The notes: generated by a model from the letters alone, not told the origin. 64,000 nucleotides of DNA from Euphorbia lathyris (GCF_963576675.1 NC_088916.1:50965001-51029000); one strand, 5' to 3'; counted from the stretch's first letter, positions 31,349 through 43,429 are shown. A program made the numbers and translations.

Positions 31349-32826
31349 AGAACCCTGAGCAAACAACTCACTACGATCAGACAAGAGGAAATGGTTCAAG
31401 CCATTGCCTTGAGAAGTGGAAAGGAAGTGGACACACTCGTGCCACCCCAATCACAAACACAACCATCACCTCAGGTAAGTAAGGAGCCGGAAGTGGTAAG
31501 CAACCCCAGTCCCGTGTCTGAAACTTCAGCTCCTGGAGTAGCTATAGAGAAAATAGTTAGGCCTTATGCACCAAAATTACCATTTCCCCAGAAACAGAAA
31601 AAGGCCAACTTAGATAAGAAATTTGCTAGATTTTCGGAAATCCTTAGTAGATTAGAAATCAATATTCCATTAATGGAAGCACTAGAGGAAATGCCAAACT
31701 ATGCAAAGTTTCTTAAAGACATGTTGTCGAAAAAGAAAAAGTTTGGGGAGAATGAGATAGTGGCCCTGACAGAACAATGTTCGACCATAATCACTCATAA
31801 ATTGCCCCCCAAGCTTAAAGATCAAGGGAGCTTTACCATCCCGTGTAGGATAGGCAACATGCACATAGATAGGACATTATGCGATTTAGGAGCAAGTATT
31901 AATCTAATGCCTTTATCTATTTTCAGGAAATTAGGACTCGGAGAACCCAAACCAACAAATATGACATTACAGCTAGCGAATAGGTCAATCGCACGGCCTA
32001 AGGGCGTAGTTGAAGATGTATTGGTAAAGGTGGATAAACTGATCTTCCCGGTCGACTTCGTAGTCCTCGACATGGAAGAAGATGACTCTGTCCCCATTCT
32101 CCTCGGGAGACCGTTCCTTGCAACCGGTAGGACATTGATAGATGTTCATGGAGGTAAATTGGTCCTAAGGGTGCAAGACAAAGAGGTAACATTTAATGTT
32201 TATGAATCTATGAAATTTCCTCAAGAGCGTTCCAAAAGCTGTAATTTTGTAGACGCGTTAATAGACGAATGTGTTGAGGAAGTTAACCATAGCATGAGAG
32301 ATGCCTCTTTGGAACTTAATTTAGGTAGTGAGGAATGTGAGAACTTAAATGAACCATTCGAAGACCTCCCACCTGAAAAATGTTATTGGGTAAAGGGTAG
32401 AAAAGAGGACCTTGATCGTGAGATCAAGCCTAAACCCAAAACCTCACTGGAGGAACCTCCAGAACTGGAGCTTAAGCCCTTACCCAGTAATCTAAAATAT
32501 GTTTTTCTTCAGCCTCCCATAGATTTACCCGTTATTATTTCTTCTTTGTTGACAGTTGAACAGGAAGAAAGATTGGTGGAGGTGCTGAAAAAACATAAAG
32601 GAGCCTTTGGGTGGTCAATCCATGACATCAAAGGTATCGACCCCAAAATCTGCACACATAGGATCTTTCTTGAGGAAGAGATCAAGCCATCTGCTCAACC
32701 TCAACGACGGCTCAACCCTAATATGAAAGAGGTGGTAAAAGTCGAGGTTATAAAACTCCTCGACGCAGGTATCATCTTTCCAATTTCTAAGTTACGGGTT
32801 GGCGTATATGTATTGACTATAGGAAA
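31349..32826 (+). pseudogene. Athila pol, N-terminal part: linker, aspartic protease, start of RT
   Basis: Continues in the gag frame. From about 31560 come the Athila-specific linker (VRPYAPKLPFPQKQKK, NIPLMEALEEMPNYAKF) and the protease with its catalytic LCDLGASINLMP (about 31877-31912) and flap/terminal block PILLGRPFLATGRTLIDVHG. After an acidic stretch, KHKGAFGWSIHDIKGIDP (32592-32645) starts the RT domain. Near 32790 the sequence jumps from IIFPISKL straight to the YRKLNEATR region in another frame: about 30 codons around the conserved WVSPVQ block are deleted and the frame shifts. Protease residues look intact. Confidence 0.9.
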
Positions 32827-34257
32827 TTGAATGAAGCCACCCGTAAAGACCACTTTCTTTTACCATTTATTGATCAAATGTTGGAACGTTTGTCAGGGCA
32901 TGAATTTTTCTGCACTCTAGACGGGTTGTCCGGCTATATGCAAATCCCTGTTGACCCTTTGGACCAAGAGAAAACCACATTTACTTATCCCTATGGAACT
33001 TTTGCATATAGGCGGATGCCTTTCGGATTATGTAATGCTCCTGCCACATTCCAACGCTGCATGATGGCTATGTTTTCTGACATGGTTGAAGAGTTCCTAG
33101 AGATCTTTATGGATGATTTTAATGTTGTAGGACCTACTTTTGACCAATGTCTTGAAAATCTGGACCGAGTCTTAGAACGTTGTGAAGATAAAAACTTGGC
33201 ACTCAATTGGGAAAAGTGCTAGTTTATGGTCCAGAATTGTATAGTGTTAGGACACAAGGTGTCAGGAAAAGGGATTGAGGTCGATCCGACAAAAATTGAG
33301 GTGATTGAAAAACTGCCTCCTCCCACCAATGTTAAATTGGTTAGGAGCTTTTTAGGACATGCGGGGTTTTATAGGCGATTCATAAAGGATTTTTCGAAAA
33401 TCACTAAACCCCTCACTCAATTATTACTAAAGGATGTTGATTTTAATTTCAATGAAGAATGTATGTCTGCTTTTAAATTATTGAAAAAGAAATTAATTGA
33501 GGCACATGTTATGGTAAGCCCGGATTGGTCCCTTCCATTTGAATTAATGTGTGATGCCAGCGATCTAGCTGTAGGAGCCTGTCTTGGGCAGAGGGTGGAT
33601 AAACTTTTTCGCCCAATCTTCTATGCTAGCAAAACCTTAAATGATGCACAACAGAATTATTCAATAACTGAAAAGGAGTTGCTAGCTGTAGTTTTTGCCT
33701 TTGACAAATTTAGATCTTATTTGGTGCTATCTAAGGTAATTGTTTTTACTGACCATGCAACTTTAAGATATTTGATGAGTAAGCAAGACGCAAAACCTAG
33801 GCTGGTCCGCTGGATTTTACTACTCCAGGTATTTGACATCGAGATCAAAGATAAGAAAGGAGTGGAAAATGTGATAGCAGATCACCTATACAGGTTAGAG
33901 TCAGATCAGCAACCCTTAGAGCATGAGGAAATCAAGGAGGTATTTCCGAACGAAACATTATATTCGGTAAAAACTCTCCCCTGGTTTGCAGACATCGCGA
34001 ACTACAAAGTCGGTAACATTCTTCCTCCTAATTTAGATACAAGAAAAAAACGTAAGTTTATGTTTGAGAACAAACAATATTTTTGGGAAGAACCGTATTT
34101 ATTTCGATTCTGCACTGATGGCATGATTAGGAGATGTATACCTGAAGAGGAGGTAGAATCGGTGATTAATATGTGTCATTCTAGAGAACCAGGTGGCCAC
34201 AAATGCATAATGATGTCAGTAGCTATATTAAATATTGTGATGCATGTCAGAGAGTAG
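32827..34257 (+). pseudogene. Athila pol, middle part: RT palm and RNase H
   Basis: One frame with a single TAG at 33220. RT blocks: FFCTLDGLSGYMQIPVDP, TFAYRRMPFGLCNAPATFQR, and catalytic FLEIFMDDFNVV with both aspartates. After the stop: [15 protein letters not shown], then RNase H with [45 protein letters not shown] and [10 protein letters not shown], keeping the acidic residues. The frame ends in the integrase zinc finger ([11 protein letters not shown]), where a 1-nt deletion near 34206 throws it out of register. Confidence 0.92.
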
Positions 34258-35225
34258 GGAATATCTCTAGGAGAAATGAGATGCTTCAACAAGGCATACT
34301 CGTATGTGAGCTATTTGATGTTTGGGGCATAGATTTTATGGGACCCTTCCCCATGTCACACAATAACCAATACATTCTTGTAGCGGTTGACTATGTCTCC
34401 AAATGGGTAGAAGCTGAAGCTCTACCCACAAATGATGCTCGAGTGGTGATGAGATTTCTGAAAAAGAATATTTTTACCAGATTCAGCACCCCCCGAACCA
34501 TCATCAGTTATGGGGGATCCTATTTCTGCAATAAGCAATTTGACATGTTGCTCCAAAAGTATGGCGTAGCTCATAGGGTTGCAACACCTTACCACCCTCA
34601 GACTAGTGGTCAGGTGGAAGTGTCAAATAGAGAGCTGAAACGTATTCTTGAGAAAACAGTAGGGAATGCTAGAAAAGATTGGAGTCTTAAGCTGGAGGAT
34701 GCTCTTTGGGCATATCGGACAGCTTTCAAGACTCCCATAGGAATGTCCCCCTATCGTTTAGTTTTCGGGAAATCTTGCCACTTACCTGTTGAACTAGAAC
34801 ATAAGGCCTATTGGGCACTGAAATATTTAAATTTTGATCTTAAACTTTCAGGTGACCTACGGTTAACTCAGCTGCACGAACTGGATGAGCTCCGGTACAA
34901 TTCTTACGAGAATGCCAAGTTATACAAAGAATGAACCAAAAGGGTGCATGATAGGAAAGTACAAAAGAAAACCTTCCAGATAGGTGATCAAGTACTGCTA
35001 TACAACTCCCGATTGAAATTCTTCCCTGGCAAACTCAAAAGTAGATGGTATGGACCATTTGCAGCTATCAATGCACACCCCTCCGGAATGGTCGAAATCG
35101 AGGGAAAAGATGGGACCACCCAAAAAGTAAACGGGCACCGCCTCAAGCTTTATCTTGGCAAGGATAATTCGGATGTGCAAGTTCTGCACCTGCAGACAAC
35201 TACAGAATGGGGGGCTGATCAGTAA
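34203..35225 (+). pseudogene. Athila integrase
   Basis: The HHCC zinc finger is completed by [20 protein letters not shown]. The core shows [11 protein letters not shown] (first catalytic Asp), then [16 protein letters not shown] where the second catalytic Asp is expected in DGGSHF: here it is Tyr, a GAT-to-TAT change that would kill strand transfer. The Glu is present in [16 protein letters not shown]. An in-frame TGA at 34932 (KLYKE then TKRVHDRK) is followed by the C-terminal domain [37 protein letters not shown]. Defective. Confidence 0.92.
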
Positions 35226-36757
35226 GTTGTCTTCTCCACCCTAACTTTTTACACTCGTGTTTTATGGTTTTAGATGCAATGTTGGAACTTATTACATATT
35301 TTAAGTGTGAGGAGGAGGGGTAGACAAACTTACAAAAATTGTATAAATTTTTAATTTTTGTTGCGTCGTGTCTAGTTTAGTTTATCGTTTTCGGGTTTTA
35401 TTTATGTTTTTGCATGTTTAGGACCTAAAACCGTGAACCTCCTTCGAATCTAAACTTCGTTATTTGTCCTTGAGGGTTGAGAACCGAATCTAAGATTGCA
35501 TGACAACTAGTTTAGGTGTAGGACACAATCCTTGTATCTGTAAAAGCATGAGCTAAAGTTTGCATTTAGACCCTACTTTTGAAGAAATGCTAAAATCATT
35601 ACTTAGGTAGATAACTTAAGAATTGAAGGCATGTGATATTAAACTTGAGTTTGGGGAGAACTAGTGAGCACAAATTTGAAACCCAAGAACTGTGAGTTGA
35701 ATTTGAGCCCAAGAGCGAACATCAAAAAGCTCTTTTTCTTGGCATTTTTGTGTGAATGCTTTGACTTGTGGAAAGATTACAGGTTTTGCACCTAATACTG
35801 AGTTGAACCTACATGCGATTATTTGAGATGTTAAACGATGAATCAGCCTCATTAGAATTAACCTTTTCTTTACCTTATTTTCTCTTTTTCATCTACTCTA
35901 GGAAGCCCATTTGAGCCTGTATTTTTGTATTTTGTAGATTTTTCTTTCGTTCTAACCCAATTTTTGCAAACCATCAATTGGTTTGTTACTTAACCCGAGT
36001 TTTTGCAAAGCTCACATTGAGCATTTGTTTTCTTCTAGCGCTTTATCTTTGTTTATGGCACCATAGTAGCAAACCAAAAGGCTACGAAGTGAATGAGCAA
36101 TACTATCCAAAAGAAAAAAAAAAGAGAAAAAGAAAAACAGAAAAGGAAAAGAAAAGAGACAAACAAAAGAAGGAGAGCCCTATCTCCCAGTTCTTAAAAT
36201 TAGAACGTCTCAGAAAAAAATATGTGAATAAAAAGCTCAATCACTTCGTAATTTGCTAAAGCCATTCTAAACTTTGTTTTTCTAGCGCTAGAACTCCTAA
36301 TCTTCTTTGTACCTTTAACCCCCTAACCACATTACAACCCTAATTCGAGGCTGTTTTTGATATCATCAGAGTCATATAGCATAGTAGAGGAACTCGGATG
36401 AACGTGCAAAATCAACGAAATCCTAAGCAAGAACATAAGCCGAGAGTAAACACTTTAGCCACCAAAATTGTGTGAATTCAGTGAACTACCTATGGTGAGG
36501 TGTTTTACTTAGCTATCCCCTTAAGCTCGTTTAATTGAACATGTGTCCTTTTTCTTAAACATATGACTTGTGATAATTGAAATGCGGCTTTTGGATATCG
36601 TGTCTCTACTTTGTAATTCCGAATGCATGTAATTACAGATGCTCGAAATTGTGTCAAGCACCTAGTCAAACCAGGAGGTTTTCTAGCTTGCTTGTGATTG
36701 CGGGTTTAGTTTTTTAGTTTACTTGGGGACAAGTAAAGTTTTAAGTGCGAGGAGGAT
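35226..36757 (+). other. Athila 3' non-coding region and polypurine tract
   Basis: About 1.5 kb between integrase and 3' LTR. Some Athila elements carry an envelope-like ORF here; I see none. A purine-rich stretch of AAAGA repeats at 36105-36175 produces a Lys-rich artefactual frame (35978-36259). The tract TTTTAAGTGCGAGGAGGAT (36739-36757) directly before the 3' LTR is the polypurine primer. Confidence 0.7.
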
Positions 36758-38353
36758 TGATAGGCGTCAAAAACCCCTATCTTTGGGTACGGTTTTAGGA
36801 CGGTTTTTAGCGTTATTTCATGAATAAGCGAGCAATTCTAGCATTTATATGCTTTTGTGTGAGTTAGTTAGAAATTGGATATGTTCTGTTTATTTTCATT
36901 GTTTAGGCTCGTTTTCTGGTTATTTTAGGCAAATATGGCCAAATTGGCATGTACGTTAAATTTCCATTATCTTTGATAGCTAATTGATCCACCAAAAGTC
37001 GCACCAAACAGAGTGTTTACTCAAAATGAGCGATTGGCGGGTCAATTTAGCCTCGGAACTAATGTTGTTTGGAGTTTTCGTGCATGTGCATGCTAAAACA
37101 GGAACGAGTTCGGGTGAAAGTTGCGTTTCGGGACATCCAGCAGTCGCGCAAGGCGTTTCGGGCAATCCTGCTCGTCGAATTGGCCTTTTTGGGGCCGGAT
37201 CGGTGAGCTGGCACTGCGAGCCTGTCGAGCAGGCCTCTAAGGGGCCAACTCGCGTCAAGCTGGCCTTCATAGGCCAGCTCGGCGAGCTGCCCTGTGGGAA
37301 TCAGTCAAAAGACTGATTCCCGGTCCCACGAAGCCACGATTGACTCCACGACTTTCCACCTGCAAAAGGATACGAATTAGGCCAGAAAGAGGGCCCGAAC
37401 CGCGTCTATAAATAGGAATTTCTAATTGTAAAATAGATATCTTTCATTATTGTAATATTCTTAGCTTTTCCCCCTTGAATAAATCCTCTCGACCTCCTCC
37501 ATCTCCTTCAACCTCCATTGAAGAACTTCTGAAGCTCCATCCACCGAGGATTATTCGAGGTCCGTCCTTAAGTCCTAGGAAGCTGGCTGCAGGGTAGACA
37601 GGTTCCCTGAAAGGGATTTTCTATCTCCTTTCATCTAATTATGTTTGTACCCTTTGATACAGTCTATGAATCCTAGGCTAATTGTATCCCGTGACAATGT
37701 TCTTCGCCTTTAATAATATTTTAGCTCTTGTTTTGTTCAATGATTTATTTATTTAATCTTTGTCTTACGCTTTATTCAATTGGTTTAACTCATTCAAAAG
37801 CCCCAAAATTTAGTAGGCACATATTATGAGCTGAATCTGACCTAGTCAGAGCCTAGGAGATTGACGACCTCTTAGTTGATTAAGCCCAAATTGCTGAGCC
37901 TTAGACCTAGTTTCGGCCTTACAAGGGAATCACGCACTAGGGACTTCAGGAGGGTAAGTAGGGTTAATCGCCTTGAATACAAGTGACTTAGATTAGGTTT
38001 TTAATCAATTGACCTAATAACCTATCTTCATTATTATCGTCCATACCATGTTCCTTCGGGGAGTTGCATTAGTGAAAGATCACCTAGGAGTAGTTTAACT
38101 TAATTAGGAGTAGAATAACTTAATTAGAATTAGAATAACTTAGCTAGGAGTAGCATAATTCAACTAGGAGTAGATTAACTTAAACAAAACCAACTCAAAA
38201 CCCACACAGCCTAGATAACACCTGAGACCAAGTAGCTCGATACTTGCAGGAATAAATCTTGTGGATTCGATACCTGGACTTTCCAGATTTTATTACTTGA
38301 TAACGACGGGGTACACTTATCCCTTAGTGAGCCTTCTTAACGGAGGCGGATCA
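36758..38353 (+). repeat. Athila 3' LTR
   Basis: Starts TGATAGGCGTCAAAAACCCC and ends GGAGGCGGATCA next to the target duplication. The same TATA box and hairpin (37296-37321) as the 5' LTR. It has an extra 79-bp G+C-rich piece (37211-37289) bounded by CGGTGAGCTG / CGGCGAGCTG. The 5' LTR has one such border, so it most likely lost the segment by recombination between the short repeats. Confidence 0.93.
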
Positions 38354-38358
38354 CGTTC

Positions 38359-39031
38359 CATCGTTCTTGCCCTGTAACTCACTTGGGTAAATTTTCAATC
38401 TCGTGAGGGTGTAAAAATTAATTAAAAACTCGTGAATTAAATCAAAATTACGTGACGGTGTGTGAAATTGGGAATTAAAGTGAATTCTAACACAAATTAA
38501 CACTAAACTGATAATAAAGACAACAAAATGGACGAAATTATGACTCGATTTTACTATGAAAACGGGCGGCAACAAGCATCTCTAAAAGGGAGTATTTGGA
38601 AGAGTGTTTAATGACGTACATGGTGTTTAGAAGAGTGTTTTGCATTGAAAAGACGAAAATTGTTTGCTTCTGTACGGTAATTTTTTTACTTTTTGACAAC
38701 ATTGTTATCTCTTTTTTTAATAAAAAAACTATATAATTGAACATTAAAATATTCTATTATTTAATGTGATAATATTTATAATTAAAATAAATCATATATA
38801 AAATAATAATAATTTGTGGGACTATAGTGGCAACTTTTGAAGATGCTTGTTTTCACTCTAATACAAATACTCATTATAATTATTTGTACATATTTTGGTT
38901 TATCTGTATCTCTTTAGGATAGACTTTGATAGTCTTTCAATAGGGTTAAATTATCTCTGTATATAAATTAAACATACTATAACCCTAATCAATATATATA
39001 ATACTTATCAATTCATTATTCAGTTTCTACA
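38359..39031 (+). repeat. Truncated LTR of a Ty1/copia element, with AT-rich flank
   Basis: The sequence up to CAGTTTCTACA (39031) is directly followed by TGGTATTAGAGAC, a slightly altered initiator-Met tRNA primer site, so it should be a 5' LTR. A TATA-like TCTGTATATAAATTAAAC lies at about 38956-38972. The LTR start is not identifiable; 38359-38700 is AT-rich with nothing recognised. Confidence 0.6.
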
Positions 39032-39120
39032 TGGTATTAGAGACTATGGTCAATCCCATCCTTTGATTAAACACATCGGCCACCACTTCCCCACCCTCTG
39101 CTTCTGCTTCTGCGTCGGCC

Positions 39121-40420
39121 ATGATGTCTGCCTTTTCCGAACAGTCCGACTCCAATTTCAGGGACTCGGGTTACACCATGGTGACTACTATTGTCTCACC
39201 CATTCATTTGGCCATGCCCACTCTAGTCCAGACTCAAGTCCCGTTATCGGTAGCCACTCCTCCTATTGCTGAAAACCTTCATCAAAACTTACACCATCAA
39301 TACTTAAACCTACATCAAAAGTCTGCCTCACACAATCTCATTAACCACTCCTCGTTGTTCTCTCCCTGGAATTTTTCTACTTCCACTAACCCGTTACCTT
39401 CAGGTTCGGTTCTTCTGCAGCAACCATTCTCAGTCGTCTCTCAATCACATGTTCAATTCGGTGGTACTCAACCACAAAATTGGTTCGCAACCCTCTCTTT
39501 TCTCAAATAGTTCGAAGCACCCTCCCCGTCCTTATATGTTTATTTCCCCTGCTGCACAATTCTCAGATGCTATACAAACTCAGTACCCCATTCTCCCTAC
39601 AAACACACATATCCCTCAACTATCAGTAAAACTTACACCTTCTAATTATCATGTCTGGAGGACTTATGTTGTTGCAACCCTTCAGGCAATGCGGGTTTTT
39701 GATGAACATTACAATGGAGCTACACCACCCCCTGCCAAATATGTGCCATATGCTGTGGGGCTTCACCTCAATATTTCTGACAACTTCATCTATAATCTGA
39801 CTTATTACCAGTGGGACCAGCGAGATCACCTTACTAGAGCCACCATCTTGACATCGCTTTCTGAAGACATTATTCCCACTGTTATGAACCTTGATACTAC
39901 TCAATCTGTTTAGTTTGCTTTGGAGCGAACATATGGCACTGTCTCTGAAAATAGGCGCATTCAGTTAACCCTAGAACTCAATGCTTTTAAAAAGAATGAT
40001 CTGTCTATAGTTCAGTACCTTCAAAAACTCAAAATTATTGTTGATGATCTCACTACTGTTGGCACTCCTGCAAGTATCACTTAACTCATTGCCACCATGT
40101 TTAAACATTTGGGTCCTGAATATCATGGTGTCCTCACTACTCTCAATATTCATTGTGGGTCTCCTATTGAATGGTTTGAGATTTATGATGAGTTAATACG
40201 TCATGAACTGCTACTTCAAAGTGTTGATCCTGTCCCAATGGCTAATTTATCCACCAAATCCGATCCTGATGTCCCATCTTAACCACAAGTAAAGAAGAAG
40301 AAACAAAGCAGTTGTTATCTCTGTGGTGATATCAGGCACTGGGCTGACTGATGTCCTTCCAAAAGACAATTAATACCAGGGTCAGTCGTCCACACAATCT
40401 GGAAATTCCCATCCAACTTC
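39121..40420 (+). pseudogene. Ty1/copia gag fragment
   Basis: First frame from 39121 (MMSAFSEQSDSNF, Pro/Thr-rich). A frameshift near 39490 leads to LSVKLTPSNYHVWRTYVVAT, the conserved start of copia gag (L.. .NY..W). Further on: HLTRATILTSLSEDIIP, RRIQLTLELNAFKKND, VQYLQKLKIIVDDL. In-frame stops at 39911, 40082 and 40280. A CCHC zinc knuckle, CYLCGDIRHWAD-x-CPSK, follows near 40315-40360. The element breaks off at about 40488, where an inverted-repeat element abuts; protease, integrase and RT are missing. Confidence 0.85.
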
Positions 40421-40488
40421 AGAATGGAGGCGCAACAATAGTGGGTTTCGCCCTCATGCTTACATGACTTGGACCAATGGACCCAGTG

Positions 40489-41365
40489 ATGGGTTAATTA
40501 TATACATTGGTGTACAACTTTTACCTATTTTCACACTTTGGTGTACAACCTTCAATTTTGCACACTAAAATATACAACCTTCTGGTGACATCCCACTAAA
40601 GTGTACAACCGGTAATTGTGACCGGTCAATCTAAAGTCAACTCGCCACCTCATCATTTTTTTATCATACACATTTAAAAAAGTGGGACCCACTCATTATT
40701 TAATTACTAAAATGCCCTTATCTTTATAAAATTACTAAAATACCATTGTCTTCCTCCCTGCTTCATAATTTTCTGCAACTTCTCTCCCTTTCACTTTCTC
40801 TCTCTAAATCCTCTCTCTCTAAAAATACTTCACAACATTAGATGTCGATTAGCCTCACATAATCACATCATTTAAGAGGAATTACCCATTTGTTCATGAA
40901 AATTATATTAATTGCAAACACAAAAATCAGGCTTGTATTCTAACAAATGGGTAATGAACAAAGATAGAGGACATCCTTATAAGTAAATAAACATCTATAA
41001 AGACCCATTAAAGTAAATCAGGAAGTTTAATTATAGTGTTAAGAAGACTTTGTTTTCATCGCCACTGTAACAGTCTCCAGAACTCCCAAAACTTGAAAGA
41101 AAACCAAACTAAAATTCATTTTTCTTTTATAAATCCCATTTCTTTGCCTCTATGGCTACTTATGTCTTCCGATTCTCTTCTTCTTCCCCTTCTTCAATTC
41201 TTTTGAGACTCTCCATGGCTGCTTCCATTGTTGGATCGAACATCGTTGCCTTCAAATCTTTTTGAATCTCGTCCAATTTTGGAAGTTCTAGTGATAGTAG
41301 AATATGCCAGTTCTGACAATTGTCTTCAATTTCTACTCGAGTCGGTTGATGCTCGCAAAATATAT
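40489..41365. mobile_element. One end of a MULE-like element with a possible captured exon
   Basis: Starts GGGTTAATTATATACATTGG with repeated TGTACAAC phrases, the same style as the GGG-starting elements at 10344 and 12239. The inverse right end is not found in the window, so it is truncated or interrupted near 41365. The inner part (40840-41350) looks like foreign transcribed sequence (see next entry). Confidence 0.5.
41160..41360 (-). pseudogene. Possible captured gene 3' end (unrecognised protein tail)
   Basis: On the minus strand, EIEDNCQNWHILLSLELPKL, DEIQKDLKATMFDPTMEAAM and ESLKRIEEGEEEENRKT end at a stop at 41160. Composition and the downstream AT-rich, 3'UTR-like stretch (40870-41159) suggest the last exon and 3'UTR of a plant gene carried inside the transposon. 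I do not recognise the family. The N-terminal half of the open frame (from 41435) belongs to other repeat sequence. Confidence 0.4.
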
Positions 41366-41844
41366 GGCAGTTAATAGGACAAGTGTATCCTATCGCAACA
41401 AGTAGTAATGTGCTAAGCACGAGATCGAACCACAAAGACTATTTGTTATAATTAGTAAATCTACCTAGAGTGATCTAATTATTTAGAAGGTTGAATAAGA
41501 ATTGGTGTTTGTTTAATTAACTAATTGACTTGAAAGCAATAAAGTGAACAATTAACAGGGTAGAAGGTGGATTAACGGATGGCACAATCTAGGATGAGGA
41601 ATCCTTTGATTAAATCCTATGTATGGGTTTAAAGAGTTTAGACTTATGTTTTACCAATAATTGACGGTAATTGCCCTAATAAGAAACACAAATGTGATCA
41701 AGATTTATTTAACATATTCACATGCATTCAGCTAACGGCTTGATTAGGCATATAACTTAGGGCATGTAAAGCAGTAGGTTCCTTGGCAGTTGCTTTGAAG
41801 TTTCAGACCTGGTCATAAATGGCTTTAAATCAAGTTAGATTAGT
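41366..41844 (-). other. Ty3 internal / LTR-like remnant
   Basis: Begins with the GGACAAGTGTATCC...GAGATCGAACCACAAAG theme seen at 27060-27130 and abuts a primer site at 41845. It should be leader sequence of a minus-strand element fused to an LTR-like piece. No ORF. Confidence 0.3.
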
Positions 41845-41866
41845 CCCCGGCAACGGTGCCAAAATT
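41845..41866 (-). promoter_or_regulatory. Primer-binding site of a minus-strand Ty3 element
   Basis: On the minus strand ATTTTGGCACCGTTGCCGGGG follows directly after the LTR end CCGTCA. It is the same tRNA-complementary site type as at 30721-30741. Confidence 0.75.
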
Positions 41867-43210
41867 TGACGGTTGTCGAATCCACCAAAAATAAATTATA
41901 ACTTCACAGCCCTTAGGCTTGCACAAGGGTAAGCAAAGGTCGTACCCAAAGGACTAATACTGATCTAATTTGTAAATATAACCAAGCAAATAAATAAAAA
42001 GTAAAAAGGGGGAATTGGAATAGTTGATTGCTAAATTAACAAAAGTAATAGTGTTGAGTTGAAATTGAATAAAATGATTAATTAGAATTTCAGCTAAGGG
42101 ATTCTCAGGCAAGGAATTTAGTTAGTCTTGATCATTGACAGAAATGATGTTTCTTCTAAATTGCATACCAGACTAGTTTGGTATATTCTTCCTAAATAAT
42201 GAATTAACCAAGTAAGACTGTAGTTAACTCCTAATTAACGAATAACCTTACCTCAGCGACTAAGATTCAACCCGTTAACAGCGTTATGAATTAGAAGAAC
42301 CTAATCTAAGCCAACCGATTCTCAGCGATATCGATTCAGAAACTTAATTACTCATTCACTTGATGTGATAAAGTCGAAAATAGATGTATTAATGTCACAT
42401 GGAGAGTTCTCAGTTTGTCAATCTGATTATCCCCAAATACAATCTAGATTTCAACTTTATAGCATCAGTTGCTACTAACTCAGATTTAACTAAATAATGA
42501 CTCATTGATTGTCTAGTTTAATCAGACAGCTGTATGCCAGTTTAATCAAATGAACAATCAGCCGTATCATTCAAAAGCAAACTAACAATTGAGATAAAAT
42601 CCTTAAATACATTGAATAAACAAATGATATGAATAAAGAGAAAATAGTAGAAGAGAAACGATCTCACAATACTTAAAGATTCCTGCCTTTGAATTATCCC
42701 TTAACCGAAATAAAGAAGTTTAGCTACGAATAGCCATGGAAGAACACATGTTTCTGTTTCAAAAAGAGAACAAAATGATACTGAAGAATAAAACCTAAAA
42801 AGAATCTCTCCTAAAAATTAGCTAACAAAATAATCTTTTTCCTAATCACCAATCTTTTCTAATATGTCATATCTCCTAATTTCGTGCATCCTTAGTCATT
42901 CCCAACTGTCCAGGTTCATTCTTGATAGAATAAGGGAGAGTCCTGATCAATTCTGGAGTCTGCGATTCCCGAAATCCTTAGTCTTGGGCAAGACTAACTC
43001 CATTTTCGTTTCAGCTCCTCTGAATCAGCTCCAAATTCCCTTTTAGTCCAAATTTGTTTCAAGTTAAGTCCAATTCCGCTCATTTTAATCATTTGAGTCC
43101 TGTGGAGGAAAATCACACCAAAACAAGCAATAATATCCGAAATGACACTAAATTAATTAAATAACCTAGCACTAAAGTGGACATTTGAACGTTGAATTGG
43201 ACACTTATCA
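41867..43210 (-). repeat. LTR of a Ty3-type element, minus strand, canonical TG...CA ends
   Basis: Read on the minus strand it starts TGATAAGTGTCCAATTCAAC (43210) and ends ACAACCGTCA (41867), 1,344 bp. A polypurine-like tract (GGGTAAGTGTGGGGTGTTT, 43211-43229) lies upstream and a primer site downstream, so both internal borders flank one LTR. It contains the GGTCGTACCCAAAGGAC theme. Frames inside are not genes. Confidence 0.75.
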
Positions 43211-43424
43211 AAACACCCCACACTTACCCAATGGTTGTCCCTAAGCATATCAGATCATGTCAACAGCTCTTTACTCTTATGATTTCGTGTTTACCAACCT
43301 TTCCTGATCCCCCCTCATAATGTAAAGATTATCAGCCAACAACTCTCAAAGCCAAGACATTATTCATGTTTAAACATACAATGTAACCACTTGAAAAATC
43401 TCAGCAAACAAGCTTTTGACCATG
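43211..43424 (-). other. 3' end of the Ty3 internal region, left of the copia insertion
   Basis: Begins with the polypurine tract and continues as non-coding 3' region. It is cut at TACAT by the SIRE-like element, and its continuation lies at 56387 onwards. Confidence 0.55.
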
Positions 43425-43429
43425 TACAT

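Larger units (their letters stand above)
29209..38353 (+). mobile_element. Athila-type Ty3 LTR retrotransposon, complete ends, defective coding region
   Basis: A 9,145-bp element with a perfect 5-bp target duplication CGTTC (29204-29208, 38354-38358). LTRs lie at 29209-30717 and 36758-38353, a primer site follows the first LTR, and a purine tract precedes the second. Domain order is gag remnant, protease, RT, RNase H, integrase: Ty3 order. Protein blocks such as LPPKLKDQGSFTIPC and LCDLGASINLMPLSIFRKL are diagnostic of Athila in my memory. Gag is truncated, the frame is broken five times, and there is no envelope-like ORF in the 1.5-kb 3' region. Confidence 0.93.

Noticed and set aside
35978..36259. 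ORF with a hydrophobic segment and Lys-rich tail in the Athila 3' region, possible envelope-like gene
   Set aside because: Only 93 codons; the tail comes from an AAAGA repeat; no resemblance to Athila envelope-like proteins.
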